A stretch of DNA of 64,000 nt, from the NCBI GenBank assembly GCA_032209605.1, contig JASFXZ010000016.1, forward strand, positions 15,066,001 to 15,130,000. The letters are read 5' to 3'. The notes beneath the pieces were generated by a model. That model made no database searches. It was not told where the DNA came from and saw only the letters and a list, made by a program, of their open reading frames with translations. The DNA comes from Mactromeris polynyma. Taxonomy: Eukaryota; Mollusca; Bivalvia; Venerida; Mactridae. Below, piece by piece: positions 47,923-58,993 of the stretch; the stretch's first letter is position 1; each line of letters opens with the position of its first letter. The position numbers and the translations under genes were made by a program.

Positions 47923-48332
47923 ATGAAATAATACAAAATAAAGACAAATGAAATAATACAAAAACAGATAAAGTAGTTATAACATTCACACACTTTGATA
48001 TAGAACAAACTTGCACATTTTATTTTTCGAAGGCATGAATCGTAATGGATGTTTTAATTTAATATACAAAAACATTTCGTATTTCGTTCTCTATGTTATT
48101 GTCGTTTTAATTTTTAGGACCAACTGACTTTATTCAATGTTTCAATATGCAGTCCAATTCATTACATCCAGACAGCCTCGATACAAATTCAAATTGGCTA
48201 TCGAGTACCAAATGTTATATGTACATATACAATATAAATTATAGTACTGACACTAACTAGACAGAATGATCATTTTAATAAAATATGAACATTTTGGGTA
48301 AATGTATACACTGTATATTCAGTGCAACCTAC

Positions 48333-48362
48333 CAGTGTATTGGTTTGAGAAATATCTCTGTC
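48333..48362 (-). other. possible 30-nt mini-exon, unit i
   Basis: Reads DRDISQTNTL; identical to unit h. Confidence 0.35.
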
Positions 48363-48758
48363 CTATACATGTGACTATTATTAACAGAAACGGATTCTTA
48401 TACCAACTGTATTTTAACCATTATATTTAAATGTTTCATTTCATAAAAAGGTTAAGGAAGAAGATATATCATACATATGCCTATAATTTCTCGCCATGTT
48501 CAATAGCATTTACATAAAATGTATGTCATAAAAGGGAAGATGTCCTCTACTGTCCATAAGATACTAACATATATGTACTTGTCAATCGAGTTAGTATTGT
48601 CCTAAATGTACAATTAATCATATATCAATGTTTCAGAATAATGAATAATGCAGTGAAACTTTAAAGGGTTCAGGGAAAACACCATGTCTTTCTAAGTAAT
48701 GGGCGCCTCGAAAAGAGGATGGTTGAAGACGTATTTGTCTAAATAATTTGATACTTAC

Positions 48759-48767
48759 CTCTCCCTT
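48759..48767 (-). other. 9-nt core 8 (AAGGGAGAG), acceptor altered
   Basis: Identical to core 7, as expected from the recent 845-bp duplication. Confidence 0.4.
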
Positions 48768-49176
48768 ATGAAATAATACAAAATAAAGACAAATGAAATA
48801 ATACAAAAACAGATAAAGTAGTTATTACATTCACACACTTTGATATAGAACAAACTTGCACATTTTATTTTTCGAAGGCATGAATCGTAATGGATGTTTT
48901 AATTTAATATACAAAAACATTTCGTATTTCGTTCTCTATGTTATTGTCGTTTTAATTTTTAGGACCAACTGACTTTATTCAATGTTTCAATATGCAGTCC
49001 AATTCATTACATCCAGACAGCCTCGATACAAATTCAAATTGGCTATCGAGTACCAAATGTTATATGTACATAAACAATAAAAATTATAGTATTGACACTA
49101 ACTAGATAGAATGATCATTTTAATGAAATATAAACAGTTTGTGAAAATATATATACAGTTTATTCAGTGGACCTAC

Positions 49177-49206
49177 CAGTGTATTGGTTTTAGAAATATC
49201 TCTGTG
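49177..49206 (-). other. possible 30-nt mini-exon, unit j
   Basis: Reads HRDISKTNTL; TATAG acceptor and GTAGGTCC donor. Confidence 0.33.
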
Positions 49207-49447
49207 CTATACATGTGACTATTTTTAACAGAAACGGATACTGATACCAACTGTATTCTAAGTATTATGTTTTAATGTATTATTTCATAAAAATGTTAAG
49301 GAAGAAGATATATAATACAGAAGCCTCTAATGTCACGCCATTGTCAAAAGCATTGACATAAAATGTATTTCATAAAACAGAAGATGTCCTCAGTCCTTTG
49401 TCATCATGACAGTAATGTTTATCTTCTGGTCAAACAAGGCAGTTTGT

Positions 49448-50610
49448 ATTATTATTTATTTTTTATAATTTTATTTTACATGACTCAGGCCACCAGCCCA
49501 TAACATCAATATACAACATACATCAAATAAACATGTACATGTGTGCAGCTTAACAATGTCAAATGGAGGTTATATAATGCATGAATAACAATTTCAATAG
49601 AATGTAACAGCATGTGAAAATGCATCTCATAACTGTTCAAGTAAACTTTTTCTACAGAGCATTGCATAATGGATGTAACATGCTACATTTTTTATTACAG
49701 ATTCATTCCTGCTACTTAATAATATATAGAGCTTATGAGTATTTGGATTCAAGTAATATTTCATTGGAATGTACTTTCTTCTTAGGTCATCATATGCAAC
49801 GCATTTTAACATAAAGTGAAACTCATCTTCTAAGGATACATTTGTACATAATTTACAAGTTCTGTTTTCCAAAGGGACACAAGTATAACTACCTCTTTCT
49901 ATTTCTAGATGACTTACTCCAGTTCGAAACTGTGCATAAGAATGCCTAAATTTTCTGATATATAGTACTGATAGATATGGTTCACTTTCATATGAGGATT
50001 TTATGTACCTATACACACAAAGTTTTGAAAATATATTAAGCTTAATATTCCAATTTTGTAAATATATATCTTTCAGTCTACGTTCGAAATTTTCCAAAAA
50101 CATTTTCTCATTTTGTACACCTTGTTGTAACCAAACATATGCAAAGCCATTTTCACACAGCAACTTTCCAATGTCTTTGGTCCAATTAAAATGGTTAGTC
50201 TCAAGTGTCAATAACATATTATAACATTTTCCAATGTATCTGTCGCTTGGTAGTTTTAAGATTCTAAGCCAAAATTTAACACAACGTTTGGCACTCTCTA
50301 AACATAATGGGTATCGTGCACAGTCACCCAATACTACAGCATTTGTAGCATTACTTGTAACACATAATAATGTTTTACATGCAAGATTGAGTATACGCTT
50401 TATTGGATCTCTAACTCTAGTTCCCCAGAGCTCTGTGCCATACAATAGTATTGGGACAATTGTGGTATCAAAGATTTTAAAATACATCTTATGCGACATT
50501 TGGCCATATGGATACATAGAATAAAATACTGCTGTGTATGCCCTTTTAGCACGAACTGCAATATCACTGGCCATCTTCAAGTCGCAGCAGGATTTGAGGG
50601 ATTCTTCATG
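49448..50610 (-). mobile_element. second LINE, 3' part, inserted in a micro-exon unit
   Basis: A 5'-truncated non-LTR element, minus strand, with an AT-rich 3' end (TATTATTATTTATTTTTTAT). The left junction interrupts the unit right after GGCAGTTTGTA, a sequence continuous at 39585-39600. The right junction does not return to the unit, so DNA was rearranged or lost there. Confidence 0.7.
49627..50600 (-). CDS. LINE ORF2 C-terminal region
   Basis: An uninterrupted frame of about 320 residues; an internal ATG lies at about 50572-50574 and the frame is open further 5' to about 50600 (EESLKSCCDLKMASD). It holds the RT thumb/connection (TTIVPILLYGTELWG) and, near the C-terminus, a zinc-binding C-x2-C...H-x4-C motif (CKLC ... 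HFMLKC) typical of LINE ORF2 tails. The RT catalytic core is missing. It belongs to a different family from the LINE at 38147. Confidence 0.75.
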
Positions 50611-50720
50611 AAAAGGCTACAATGTCCTTCAACTGGTCAGTGATGAACATGAGCCAGTTTTGTTTCTGCAGTGGACAACTTACTTATCCAATATTTCAAA
50701 CAACTGAAAAGTGTGTCTAA

Positions 50721-51020
50721 GTTTCATCAGTTCATCATGCGATCAGACAGACCAGGTGTAAAGTTCTTATCGACTCCCCAACAGTAGATGTTGAGGAAGA
50801 GTGTGGTTTTAATTCCAGCACTTCCCGAGACAATGCCACAGTCTGGACTAGATCCACTAACCGTGGTATCTGTATGAGCAGATCCGAGATTACTGTTCCT
50901 CTCCAAGTGCCTAAGACTTTTGCTGTCCCAAACCAACTACCTCAAAACAGGTTTCTAAAATTCCTTCTCAGTGGAACAAACTTAACAATGTCAATCAAAA
51001 GAGAAAGCAATCCCTGTTGA
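50721..51020 (+). pseudogene. unidentified coding-like segment, plus strand
   Basis: An open frame of 99 codons without an early ATG, ending at TGA 51018-51020. The peptide includes KVLIDSPTVDVEEECG, STSRDNATVWTRSTNRG and SEITVPLQVPKTFAVPNQ, which read like real protein. In another frame just upstream (about 50650-50770) VDNLLIQYFKQLKSVS and FIMRSDRPGVKFLSTPQQ also read well, as if one frameshift separates them. It could be the 3' end of a host gene or a processed pseudogene. I do not recognise the family. Confidence 0.35.
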
Positions 51021-53099
51021 AGTATTGTGTTCACAGTGACTTATTGACTTTGTTAAAAAGAAATGAAACTATCAGTAACTTAATCAAAATTTAGGTACAA
51101 TACAGGAACATGAAAGTTTTATAATTTGATTGATGAAATGTTTAGTATATTTGATCACTTCAAACATTTATGAAGTTTATGAGCAATTTATTGCTTGCAG
51201 CACATTCATTGATACTTGCAATTGTACATTTATTATTATAATGTTTCATATCTAAATCAGGTTTGTTTTCTCTTACGTCTTTTATGCACAAGGATATGAC
51301 TATTGTTTATTGGACTTCCATTTAAATTCCTAACATATTGACATGAAAGCTTATGACTGCAATAGTCTTTATACAGCATGTAAAACCCAATCTATTCCAC
51401 TGGGTGCTGTTCCAGGAAAATATGCATGCTACTAGCTATTTTTATTTTGTAGGTAGGGGGTATAATTTCATCTAAATAGTTTGATTTTAATGGCAAAAAT
51501 ATATTTCAATTTTGGCTGTAGTTGTTGCTTTTCTCTAGAAAAAAAACAAATAATAAAACTATGCTGAACAATTTGTAAATGTAAGTGTTTCTGATTGTTT
51601 AAATTCTTGGACTGAGATCTATCATGCACCATGATAAACATTGGTAGTATGCAACATTCACTTTATTTCATGCTCCAAGCTGTGCAGGTAAAGATTGGTG
51701 CCACTCATGCTGTCAAACACGTGCATGTATCAACATTCTAAACAGACAGGAATAAAATTATCACATATATTAAAATTCTTATGGCGGTGGTTATAAAAGA
51801 ATAACATTCCATGGGTTTGGGGTGTCCTTACATGAATTAAAACTCGATAAATAGTACCCTTAAATTGCTAGTCAAGCCTTTCACCCTTGGCTTCCTACTA
51901 CAGCTCTTAGTTTTATCTGGTGTGTGAGGATCAGAAATAGTGAACATATGTTACATGTTAAATTGTTGAATTGTTTGCATGTATAACTAAAACTTAATGC
52001 GGCGTTGCATCGTATTAGACCAAAGAATATGCTGACTGAATGTGTCGTTTTTATGTACATGTATTATCATTTTATATACTTAATATCAACAAATAATTGA
52101 AATTAATTCATTTATTTTGTATGAAATATTACAGTGGCTGTAGCGTTTATCAATAATATGTTTATAATTTTTCAATCAGAATCAGGGTTTCTACTCTTAA
52201 TTCTAATTAATTGTCACCATAGCAACCATGTTTTTGTAGATTTTAGTCTTATTGATTTATATTGTTAAGATGGGGACACTAGACATACATATTATTTACT
52301 TCATGTTTGTCAGGAAGTGTAATTTGTTACATGTGAAAACTATATTAAAAACTGGTGTTTGAATGAATAACTGTAGTTATAGCTCGCACCCCTATCTTAA
52401 AAAAATATTATTTTCCAAGAAAATATGAAGATAGAACTCCCAAAATTTGTTAGTATACATTTAAGATATTCTACTTTGAAAATATGCAAAAAACTAAAAA
52501 AGTCATTTTTGCTCATTTGGCCCCATATAATCAATCACAGTCACATATGTACATGTCAAACGAATCAGAAATGTCCAAAATATATAGTACGGCCAAGATC
52601 TGATGGCACAATAATATTTACTTATGCTAACTAGCAGACGTTTTCACTTTACATGAAAAGGGGTGATCATTTAGAGTCTCGATCAATAAACACTTGTGTC
52701 GTACAAAAGTTTCGAAATGTGAACAATTACTCAAGCATGAACTTACGTGTGCCTCTGTAGCTCAATTAGGTGAGCAGTCACTTTGCAATCTAGAGGTAAC
52801 TGGTGCACGCCTCATATACTTCATTTATTTTTTATTCACAGTGATAACACATTCTTTTATTTATCGTTCTACAGATAAATTATTAAGTTATATGATGCGT
52901 CCATTCATATTCTGTTCTTTGTTATCATCATAATATATATATATATTCGTTTTTTTTGCACAATTAAAACAATAACATAAGCATAGCAATATTGAACAAA
53001 TTCGTATAAAATATTGCTTTAGTATTTACAGTCTAGCATGGCTCATCAGTGTCTGTGCTGGACTTGTTAAAAAGGCTGATGCATCTTGTTTAAAATCTT
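51021..53099. other. no gene recognised; unique-looking DNA
   Basis: T-rich sequence that could be a 3' UTR or flank of the segment at 50721-51020. One tRNA-like stretch lies at 52751-52813. No repeats shared with the rest of the window were noticed. Confidence 0.4.
52751..52813 (+). tRNA. tRNA-like pseudogene or SINE head, Ala(TGC)-like
   Basis: GCCTCTGTAGCTCAATTAGG gives a good A box and D arm (GCTC...GAGC). The anticodon loop reads TTTGCAA (TGC). The B box is degenerate (GGTGCACGCC) and the anticodon stem is imperfect, so it is more likely a tRNA-derived relic than a functional tRNA. Confidence 0.3.
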
Positions 53100-53750
53100 A
53101 TCATTTTTTATACAGACACCAATTGTATTTGATTCAATTTGTGTAATGTTTCGTTGCATAAAAATGACAATGAAGAAGATATATAATACATAGGCCTAGA
53201 ATTTAACGCCATGTGCAAAACCTTTGACACAAACTGTATTTTATAAAATAGACGATCTCCCTACTGGCCATAAGATACTAACATATATGTACGTGTCAAA
53301 CGAGTCAGTATTGTCCTAAATGTCCAATAATAAAATACAGATATATCATTTTTTCAGAATAATTAATTATACAGTAAAACTTTAAAAAGGTAAAGTTAAA
53401 ACACTATGTGTTTGTAATTAATGACTGGCTCGAAAATATGATATTTAAAGACGTTTTGGTAAAATAAATAGATACTTACCAGAAGGCGCTGAAATAAAAC
53501 AAAACACTTTGATGTAGAATTATAAACAGTATATACAGCAGATCTAATAATGGTTTGAGCGAATATCTCTATCCTATACACATATCCATACTGAAACGAA
53601 TACTGACACCAATTGTCTATTAATCAATTTCATAAAAATGATAAGGAAGAAGATACATAATACCTAGGCCTATAATTTAACGACATGTACAAAAAAGCTT
53701 TGTCACAAACAGTATTTGATAAAAAGGAAGATGTTTCATTGAAGCCTCTT
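53100..53750 (-). repeat. micro-exon repeat block 5 (single older unit)
   Basis: A diverged unit with the same landmarks (GAAGAAGATATATAATACAT, GATACTTAC-core-CTGAAATAAAAC). Its 30-nt exon counterpart near 53530-53560 is broken by a stop. It lies closest to the coiled-coil exon array and may be the oldest unit. Confidence 0.65.
53480..53488 (-). other. possible 9-nt micro-exon 9 (CGCCTTCTG)
   Basis: TTTATTTCAG and GTAAGTATC flank nine bases reading R-L-L in phase 0. Confidence 0.45.
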
Positions 53751-54420
53751 TTGGAAACGCTCTCTTACGCTAGACCATACAAATGTATGACTGTCTTTTA
53801 CCTTAATCATCTCACAAGCTGACGGGCTTGGCATTCACCCTGATGTTTGTTTTAAAAATAAAGTGCTAATTAAAAGAATTGCAGAATTTAATTTCAACAT
53901 TTCAATTTTTAAAACTAAGTAATGATAATATATATAATATTTCTAAAATTTGATTGCTATGTATTCTTTTCATCACCATTCTGTTTCATGAGACTATTTT
54001 ATTTATTTAGCGATATTTTGAAAAATTCAATTTTTAAAATTAAATAATATTAATCTTTCTAATAACAGGTGTACACTTGGAAATATTCATACATCAGTGT
54101 AGAATTAAACAACGACTTCAAATGTGTTCAATGTATGATACGTATTACTTACACCATTATTCTGCTTCAAGTAGAAACAGTTTTTTATGTGAATAATGCT
54201 GTTGTTCAACTTGTTTGTACTAAATATGCTAGATATGTACATTGTTACAGAGGTATATACCACTATAATACCAGTCAGTTCTCACAAATGCCAGCTATGT
54301 ATACACCAGATTGTAATTTAAGTTCTTTACTTTTTCAAAAGATCATTAGAATTTAAGTAAAACAGTCAGTCAGTCACTTTTAAGACATAAATATCTGAAT
54401 AGAAAATTATGAAAATAAAT
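53751..54420. other. intron-like stretch
   Basis: No exon identified. Includes the phrase TGATACGTATTACTTACACC, similar to TGATACGTATTTCTTACATC near 2402, another sign that the left and right loci are paralogous. Confidence 0.35.
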
Positions 54421-54530
54421 AACATTTAACCGATTATTTTTCCGATATATCGCATCGGTTTGCTAACCGATTCCAACCGATAATCGGTTGCAGTTCTCCA
54501 ACCGATATCCCATCACTAGTTACTACTTGT
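54421..54530. repeat. hAT-like transposon end relic
   Basis: Contains AACCGATTATTTTTCCGATA, CCGATAATCGGTTG and CCAACCGATATCCCATCACT. The reverse complement TAGTGATGGGATATCGGTTG resembles a common hAT/MITE terminus. No full element was traced. Confidence 0.4.
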
Positions 54531-54538
54531 TTAATTGT

Positions 54539-54558
54539 CGCCGCACTTGAGTGCGGCG
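54539..54558. repeat. GC-rich perfect palindrome
   Basis: CGCCGCACT-TG-AGTGCGGCG, a 9-bp stem with a 2-nt loop, unusually GC-rich for this window. Confidence 0.7.
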
Positions 54559-54582
54559 TACTGTATGGAATGGGATATTTGT

Positions 54583-54636
54583 TTGTACGTGGAGGGGCAC
54601 GTGACTTTTTTGTACGTGGAGGGGCACGTGACTTAA
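54583..54636. repeat. 27-bp tandem duplication
   Basis: Two copies of a unit containing GTACGTGGAGGGGCACGTGA, which includes a CACGTG E-box-like site. Period 27. Confidence 0.75.
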
Positions 54637-54760
54637 TTTATTTTCCAAGATTATTCGATTGAAGATAATTTTACCCACTGACAATAAAGTTTTACAGAAA
54701 AAGTATTTGTAATATTTTTTTATTGTTTTATTTTATTTCATTTCAAAATCTTTTAATTTA

Positions 54761-54940
54761 TTCCCTCATGTGGTGCACGATTTCAAATGGTCAAGGTCTA
54801 TTTTGACTGATAAAATATTTGAAACCAGTCTACGGAAAGTTTATTTTTAGATTCCCTCATGTGGTGCACGATTTCAAATGGTCAAGGTCTATTTTGACTC
54901 ATAAAATATTTGAAACCAGTCTACGGAAAGTTTATTTTTT
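54761..54940. repeat. 91-bp tandem duplication
   Basis: Two nearly identical copies starting TTCCCTCATGTGGTGCACGA at 54761 and 54852 and ending near GTCTACGGAAAGTTTATTTT. Confidence 0.8.
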
Positions 54941-57042
54941 TGTTTATTATCATCCGCAAATGGCAGAACATGTTCCCGCGTTTTCATTTCGCTAGACTGT
55001 CTTGCAGACCTCTAGCAGACCGATGAAATATCTGTTTTGTCGGACACATTGTCAGGTGAAAATATTCAGTTAGCACCGTTTATTTTCGGAAATTGCTCAA
55101 GATAAATCAAATAGTCGAAAAGCGGTCCCGTCGAAAAGTATGACTTTCTAATTTGGGCGAAAAATTTACGCGAATGTTTTATTCCACTCAGTTTCGATGA
55201 TAAATGCGGTAAAAAGTGGCTGAGATCAATCAATGTATGTGATAACCATGCAATCACTTTCGTTTTCGGGTCTAATATACGATATAATCCTTACCGTACG
55301 GTCCGTAATGCCGCCCGCTCCGTATTTTACGAGGAATGAAAATTATTATAGTAAATTCAGAATACTATTATTTTCGCAAGTATATACTGATGGTTTATGT
55401 CTCATAGTCTGTGCTATGACTATTCACATACAATTTACCTCACTGTATGTTTAGTTTATGTTTCATTTGTGACCTAGTTTTTATGTACAGCCGACTGTTT
55501 GAAACATGTATTGCTTTTGCACTTGATTGACTTGTGTTTGGGAGTATACATTGTCTTGATCTTTCAGTTTGAATAATTAATAATTGATAGTGAGATGTTT
55601 GTTTAAACTTGAATAACAAGAATAAAATAGACAAGAAATAAGATAACAGTGCTACATTGAATCATCCCACAAGCTCAATTAGGAATGATTTGTAGACTAT
55701 TAAAAGCAATTTCAAAGAAGCACTAAAAAGGATTACATTGAGATAACAAAGTTCTATGCTATAGAATATTGGGGATTGAGGGGACAAACTGCACTAAATA
55801 TTTGTTGATTGCGTGCTGTAATGTAGCCACCAAATGACTGAAACCGACTGGTTCCAAAATTGGCTCAAGAAAAAAAGCCAGCGCTAGCCCAGATTGCCCA
55901 ATTCATCTAGTGTGCAAAAGACGAGACTTCCAGTTGATCGGAAGTTGATTAGTTCGTGGAAGAAGGTAGGCCATGGCTAGTATTTAATGATGATGAGATA
56001 GTCATGACCTTTACTTGAACAATAAAACTGAGAAATCTTGCTTAATTATAATGGTTATACATGTAATAAAACAACATTTAAAATAAGGATTTTAAGTTGT
56101 TAATCCTGTTCAAAACATTGCGACAGGTAAGAAATTGTTGTTACAGGTAAAACATTGTTGCAACAGGTAAAACATTGTTGCGACAGGTAAAAAATGTGTC
56201 TTTGCCTGTCGTTATGTCCTGTGGAGAATGTAAATAACAAAATATCATTCAATTCTTTAGCGGCGACCTTTGATGCTTTGCATCAATGATTTTCTTGTAC
56301 ATTATATACATTATACTTTTCTCTTACGTATCAGCATCTACTTGGTTTCACACCGATGTAATAAAATAAGACAAGATATTATTGTTTATTCTAGAATGTC
56401 GTTTCGAAGCTTTTTTGATTAAATGGAACCAATTCGACATCAATTCGGACCAATTGCGGTTGTAAATTTAATCAAATCTCTGTCTACTATTTCTTGAACA
56501 CCAGTTCATCACTAGATGTGAAGTATATCTATTCACTCTTACAGTTTGAATGATTATAATACATTTCCATCATTACCAAAACCTTTTAAAAACTATATAG
56601 TGCAACATATTTACTTATATTTAGTCGAAATTCGGCTTTTAAATGAAAACATATTTTCGTATAAGGTGGCGTAATGTCCAGTGATTAGCTTGGCGTTCGA
56701 GGAAACGGAAACCCGGCATTGATAAACGGATCAATGGAATATATAGTGTTGTAAGAAGATGAAGCGGTCGATCCATAAATACCATCTATATAATGCGAGT
56801 TCATTTATACTGCACCTCGTCTGGATAAATATTTTATTACACCTTTGTGAAATGCATTTTGCTATTGTTCATAATTCAATGTTTAAAAAGAAACCGAACA
56901 TATCCATACGTGAAATGCATTTGGTTATGGTAGTTGTGCCAAATGTGATAATGTTCAATAAATGAAAATTACAGGATTGAGTATATGTTTCAATAAGTGG
57001 AAACGGTAATTTAAATGCTAAACTATTAAGTACTCCACGTAC
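54941..57042. other. intergenic or intronic, no exon recognised
   Basis: A short tandem motif (AACATTGTTGCGACAGGTAA and variants, about 56110-56200) is present. 56480-56950 is paralogous to 2690-3240 in gene 1. No convincing exon was found. Confidence 0.4.
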
Positions 57043-57106
57043 TCGAATGTCGGCTTCTAGGGTGCTTACTTTCTTGCTCCAATGATTGTTTGTTTTTGGC
57101 AACTTC
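57043..57106 (-). pseudogene. gene 2 coiled-coil exon with 1-nt insertion, 64 nt
   Basis: TTTCAG acceptor and GTACGTGGAG donor are intact, but the exon is 64 nt, one more than all other type A/B exons. It starts EVAKNKQSLEQE; after an extra base the frame leaves the conserved LEAD register. An internal GTAAGC right at the insertion could act as a donor. It is a dead exon or a frameshifting alternative. Confidence 0.65.
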
Positions 57107-57391
57107 CTGAAATATAAATGACACATTCATATAATCAATCCACTGAGTGCGAGAAGGAGTAATGCAAGTAATAACAGATACACAATGACACAATCTTGTT
57201 GGAAAGACGCTTGTTTTCTGCACATTAGAATGCTTTAATTTGATGGATGGTATGTATTTCATACATCGCAAGTATTTCATGTTACCAATTCATTTATTTA
57301 GTTATAGTATCATATACTAAAGTAGACATGTATGTATATATTGTACCATTTGATGTGTAAATTTTTACATATAAATGTATTTCATTTTACA

Positions 57392-57660
57392 GCCCATCTA
57401 GCTAGCTAAGTTGGTTGAACACTAAATTGTCAATAGGCAGATACTGGTTCGATATCCGGTTGGGTCAGGTCATGTTTCACGGGATATTTTCTACGGTCAT
57501 GTCCTATACATGTGAACAATATTTCATTTGCTACAAGAAGACCAAATTAGTACTGGTTGAAATTCCGAGACAAATGGTCAGGTAAACTGGTCGCCGTATA
57601 TGACTGAATCAAATGTTGGAAAATGCTGCGTAATACCCGATGAATAGAAACAAACAAACG
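57392..57660 (+). repeat. tRNA-derived SINE, copy 1
   Basis: The head starts GCCCATCTAGCTAGCTAAGT and has a B box GGTTCGATATCC, so it is tRNA-related. The body ends with TATGACTGAATCAAATGTTG, GAAAATGCTGCGTAATACCC and an AAACAAACAAACG tail, similar in style to conserved-domain SINEs of molluscs. Confidence 0.6.
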
Positions 57661-57755
57661 AAGTATCAATTTACATTTATATCTCAACTAGGTTGTTTTG
57701 CAGGACATTGTTACCACTTCAAGTTACAAAAACTACTTAGCTCAGTATCACATAC

Positions 57756-57818
57756 CTGATTTGAGTTCTTAAGTGCGCATACTTCTTCTGTCAATGACTG
57801 TTTGTCTTTTTCAAATCT
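57756..57818 (-). CDS. gene 2 coiled-coil exon, type A, 63 nt
   Basis: CTGCAG acceptor and GTATGTG donor; 21 codons in phase 0, starting RFEKDKQSLTEE and ending LKNSNQ. An exact copy is at 59939-60001 (2183 bp away). Confidence 0.72.
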
Positions 57819-58235
57819 CTGCAGGATAATTACCCGAAATACAATATTTCTATCTGAACTAGATGGTTATTTATATTTGTTAATCATACTGGCTCAATAT
57901 TGCAGTTATATGACCTGTAAATAACGTCATGCAATTATTCATAATCTAATATTTACAGATCTTTAGTCGGGAATTTAAATCAGAGTTGGTATGGTATTCA
58001 TACATGGACATTATGGATAAGGCCGAAATTGTAATTGCGCGTAATTGTCAATAGCTTTTAAGTTTTATTACTAATTACTTAGTAAATTGATGTGCATATG
58101 TTGGAAATAAATTATCACATAGCGATTAATAAATGAATAATATAAGATTGCGTTTATATTTTGAAAGGTGAAAAGGGTCATTTACAATTTACCACATCAA
58201 GTATTAAATGTTACAATATTAAGTACATCACGTAC

Positions 58236-58277
58236 TTGATTGTCGGCTTTTAGAGTACATATTTCTTTGGCAAATTT
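58236..58277 (-). CDS. gene 2 coiled-coil exon, short type B, 42 nt
   Basis: TTTCAG acceptor and GTACGTGATG donor; 14 codons, KFAKEICTLKADNQ, phase 0. Compared with the 63-nt type B exons, exactly 21 nt (seven residues, one heptad) are missing from the middle, so the coiled-coil register is preserved. Duplicated at 60419-60460. Confidence 0.72.
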
Positions 58278-58737
58278 CTGAAATATAAATGGCACATTGA
58301 TATACTCAGGTCACCTGTTTGAAAGTTAGAAGTAGAAGTTCGAGGGAGGCTACATTCACGATGGCACAATTTTGTTACAATGAGATATGTTTCTTGTGAA
58401 TTTTAAATTTTAATTTCCTTTCATCACCATTCTGCTTCATGAGACGATTTTATTGATTAAGCTATCTTATCATATTTTAAATAAGAATGTTCATACCATT
58501 TACCAGTTGATGTATGCATGATTTACATATATCTGTTGATCAATTAACATTTACTTCTTCGACGTTTAAATCATATTTGCATATAAACCGAACATATCCA
58601 TAGATAAAATGCATTTGGTTATTGTAAGTACGCCAAATATGATAATGTTCAATAAATGAAAATTACAGGATTAAGTATTATATTTCAATTAGTGGAAACG
58701 GTAATTTAAATGCTTAAACATTAAGTACGCCACGTAC

Positions 58738-58800
58738 TTGATTGTTGGCTTTTAAGACGCATACTTCTTGCTCCAAGGATTGTTTGTCTTTGGCAACTTC
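58738..58800 (-). CDS. gene 2 coiled-coil exon, type B, 63 nt
   Basis: CTTCCTGAAA on the plus strand gives a CAG acceptor; the donor is GTACGTGGCG. It has 21 codons starting EVAKDKQSLEQE and ending LKANNQ, phase 0. It is the intact paralogue of the 64-nt exon at 57043. Confidence 0.72.
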
Positions 58801-58993
58801 CTGAAATATAACTTACACATTCATATAATCAAGCCACTGATTGCGAGAAGGAGTAATGGAAGTAATGCCAAATACACAATGACACACTCTTGTTGGAAAG
58901 ACACTTGTTTTCTGTACATTAAATTGGATGGATGGTATGTATTTCATACATCGCAAGTCTATTTCATGTTACCAATTCATTTATTTAGTTATA

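Larger units (their letters stand above)
45790..49447 (-). repeat. micro-exon repeat block 4
   Basis: One or two degenerate units (45790-46500), then units with cores at 47069, 47914 and 48759, spaced exactly 845 and 845 bp. The last two units are almost identical over their full length, so the duplication is recent. The block ends in a third copy of the segmental-duplication edge (GTCCTCAGTCCTTTGTCATC) and is cut by a LINE at 49448. Confidence 0.82.

Noticed and set aside
50727..50936. 69-codon minus-strand frame as a gene
   Set aside because: The overlapping plus frame (50721-51020) is longer and reads more like protein; the minus frame is probably its shadow.
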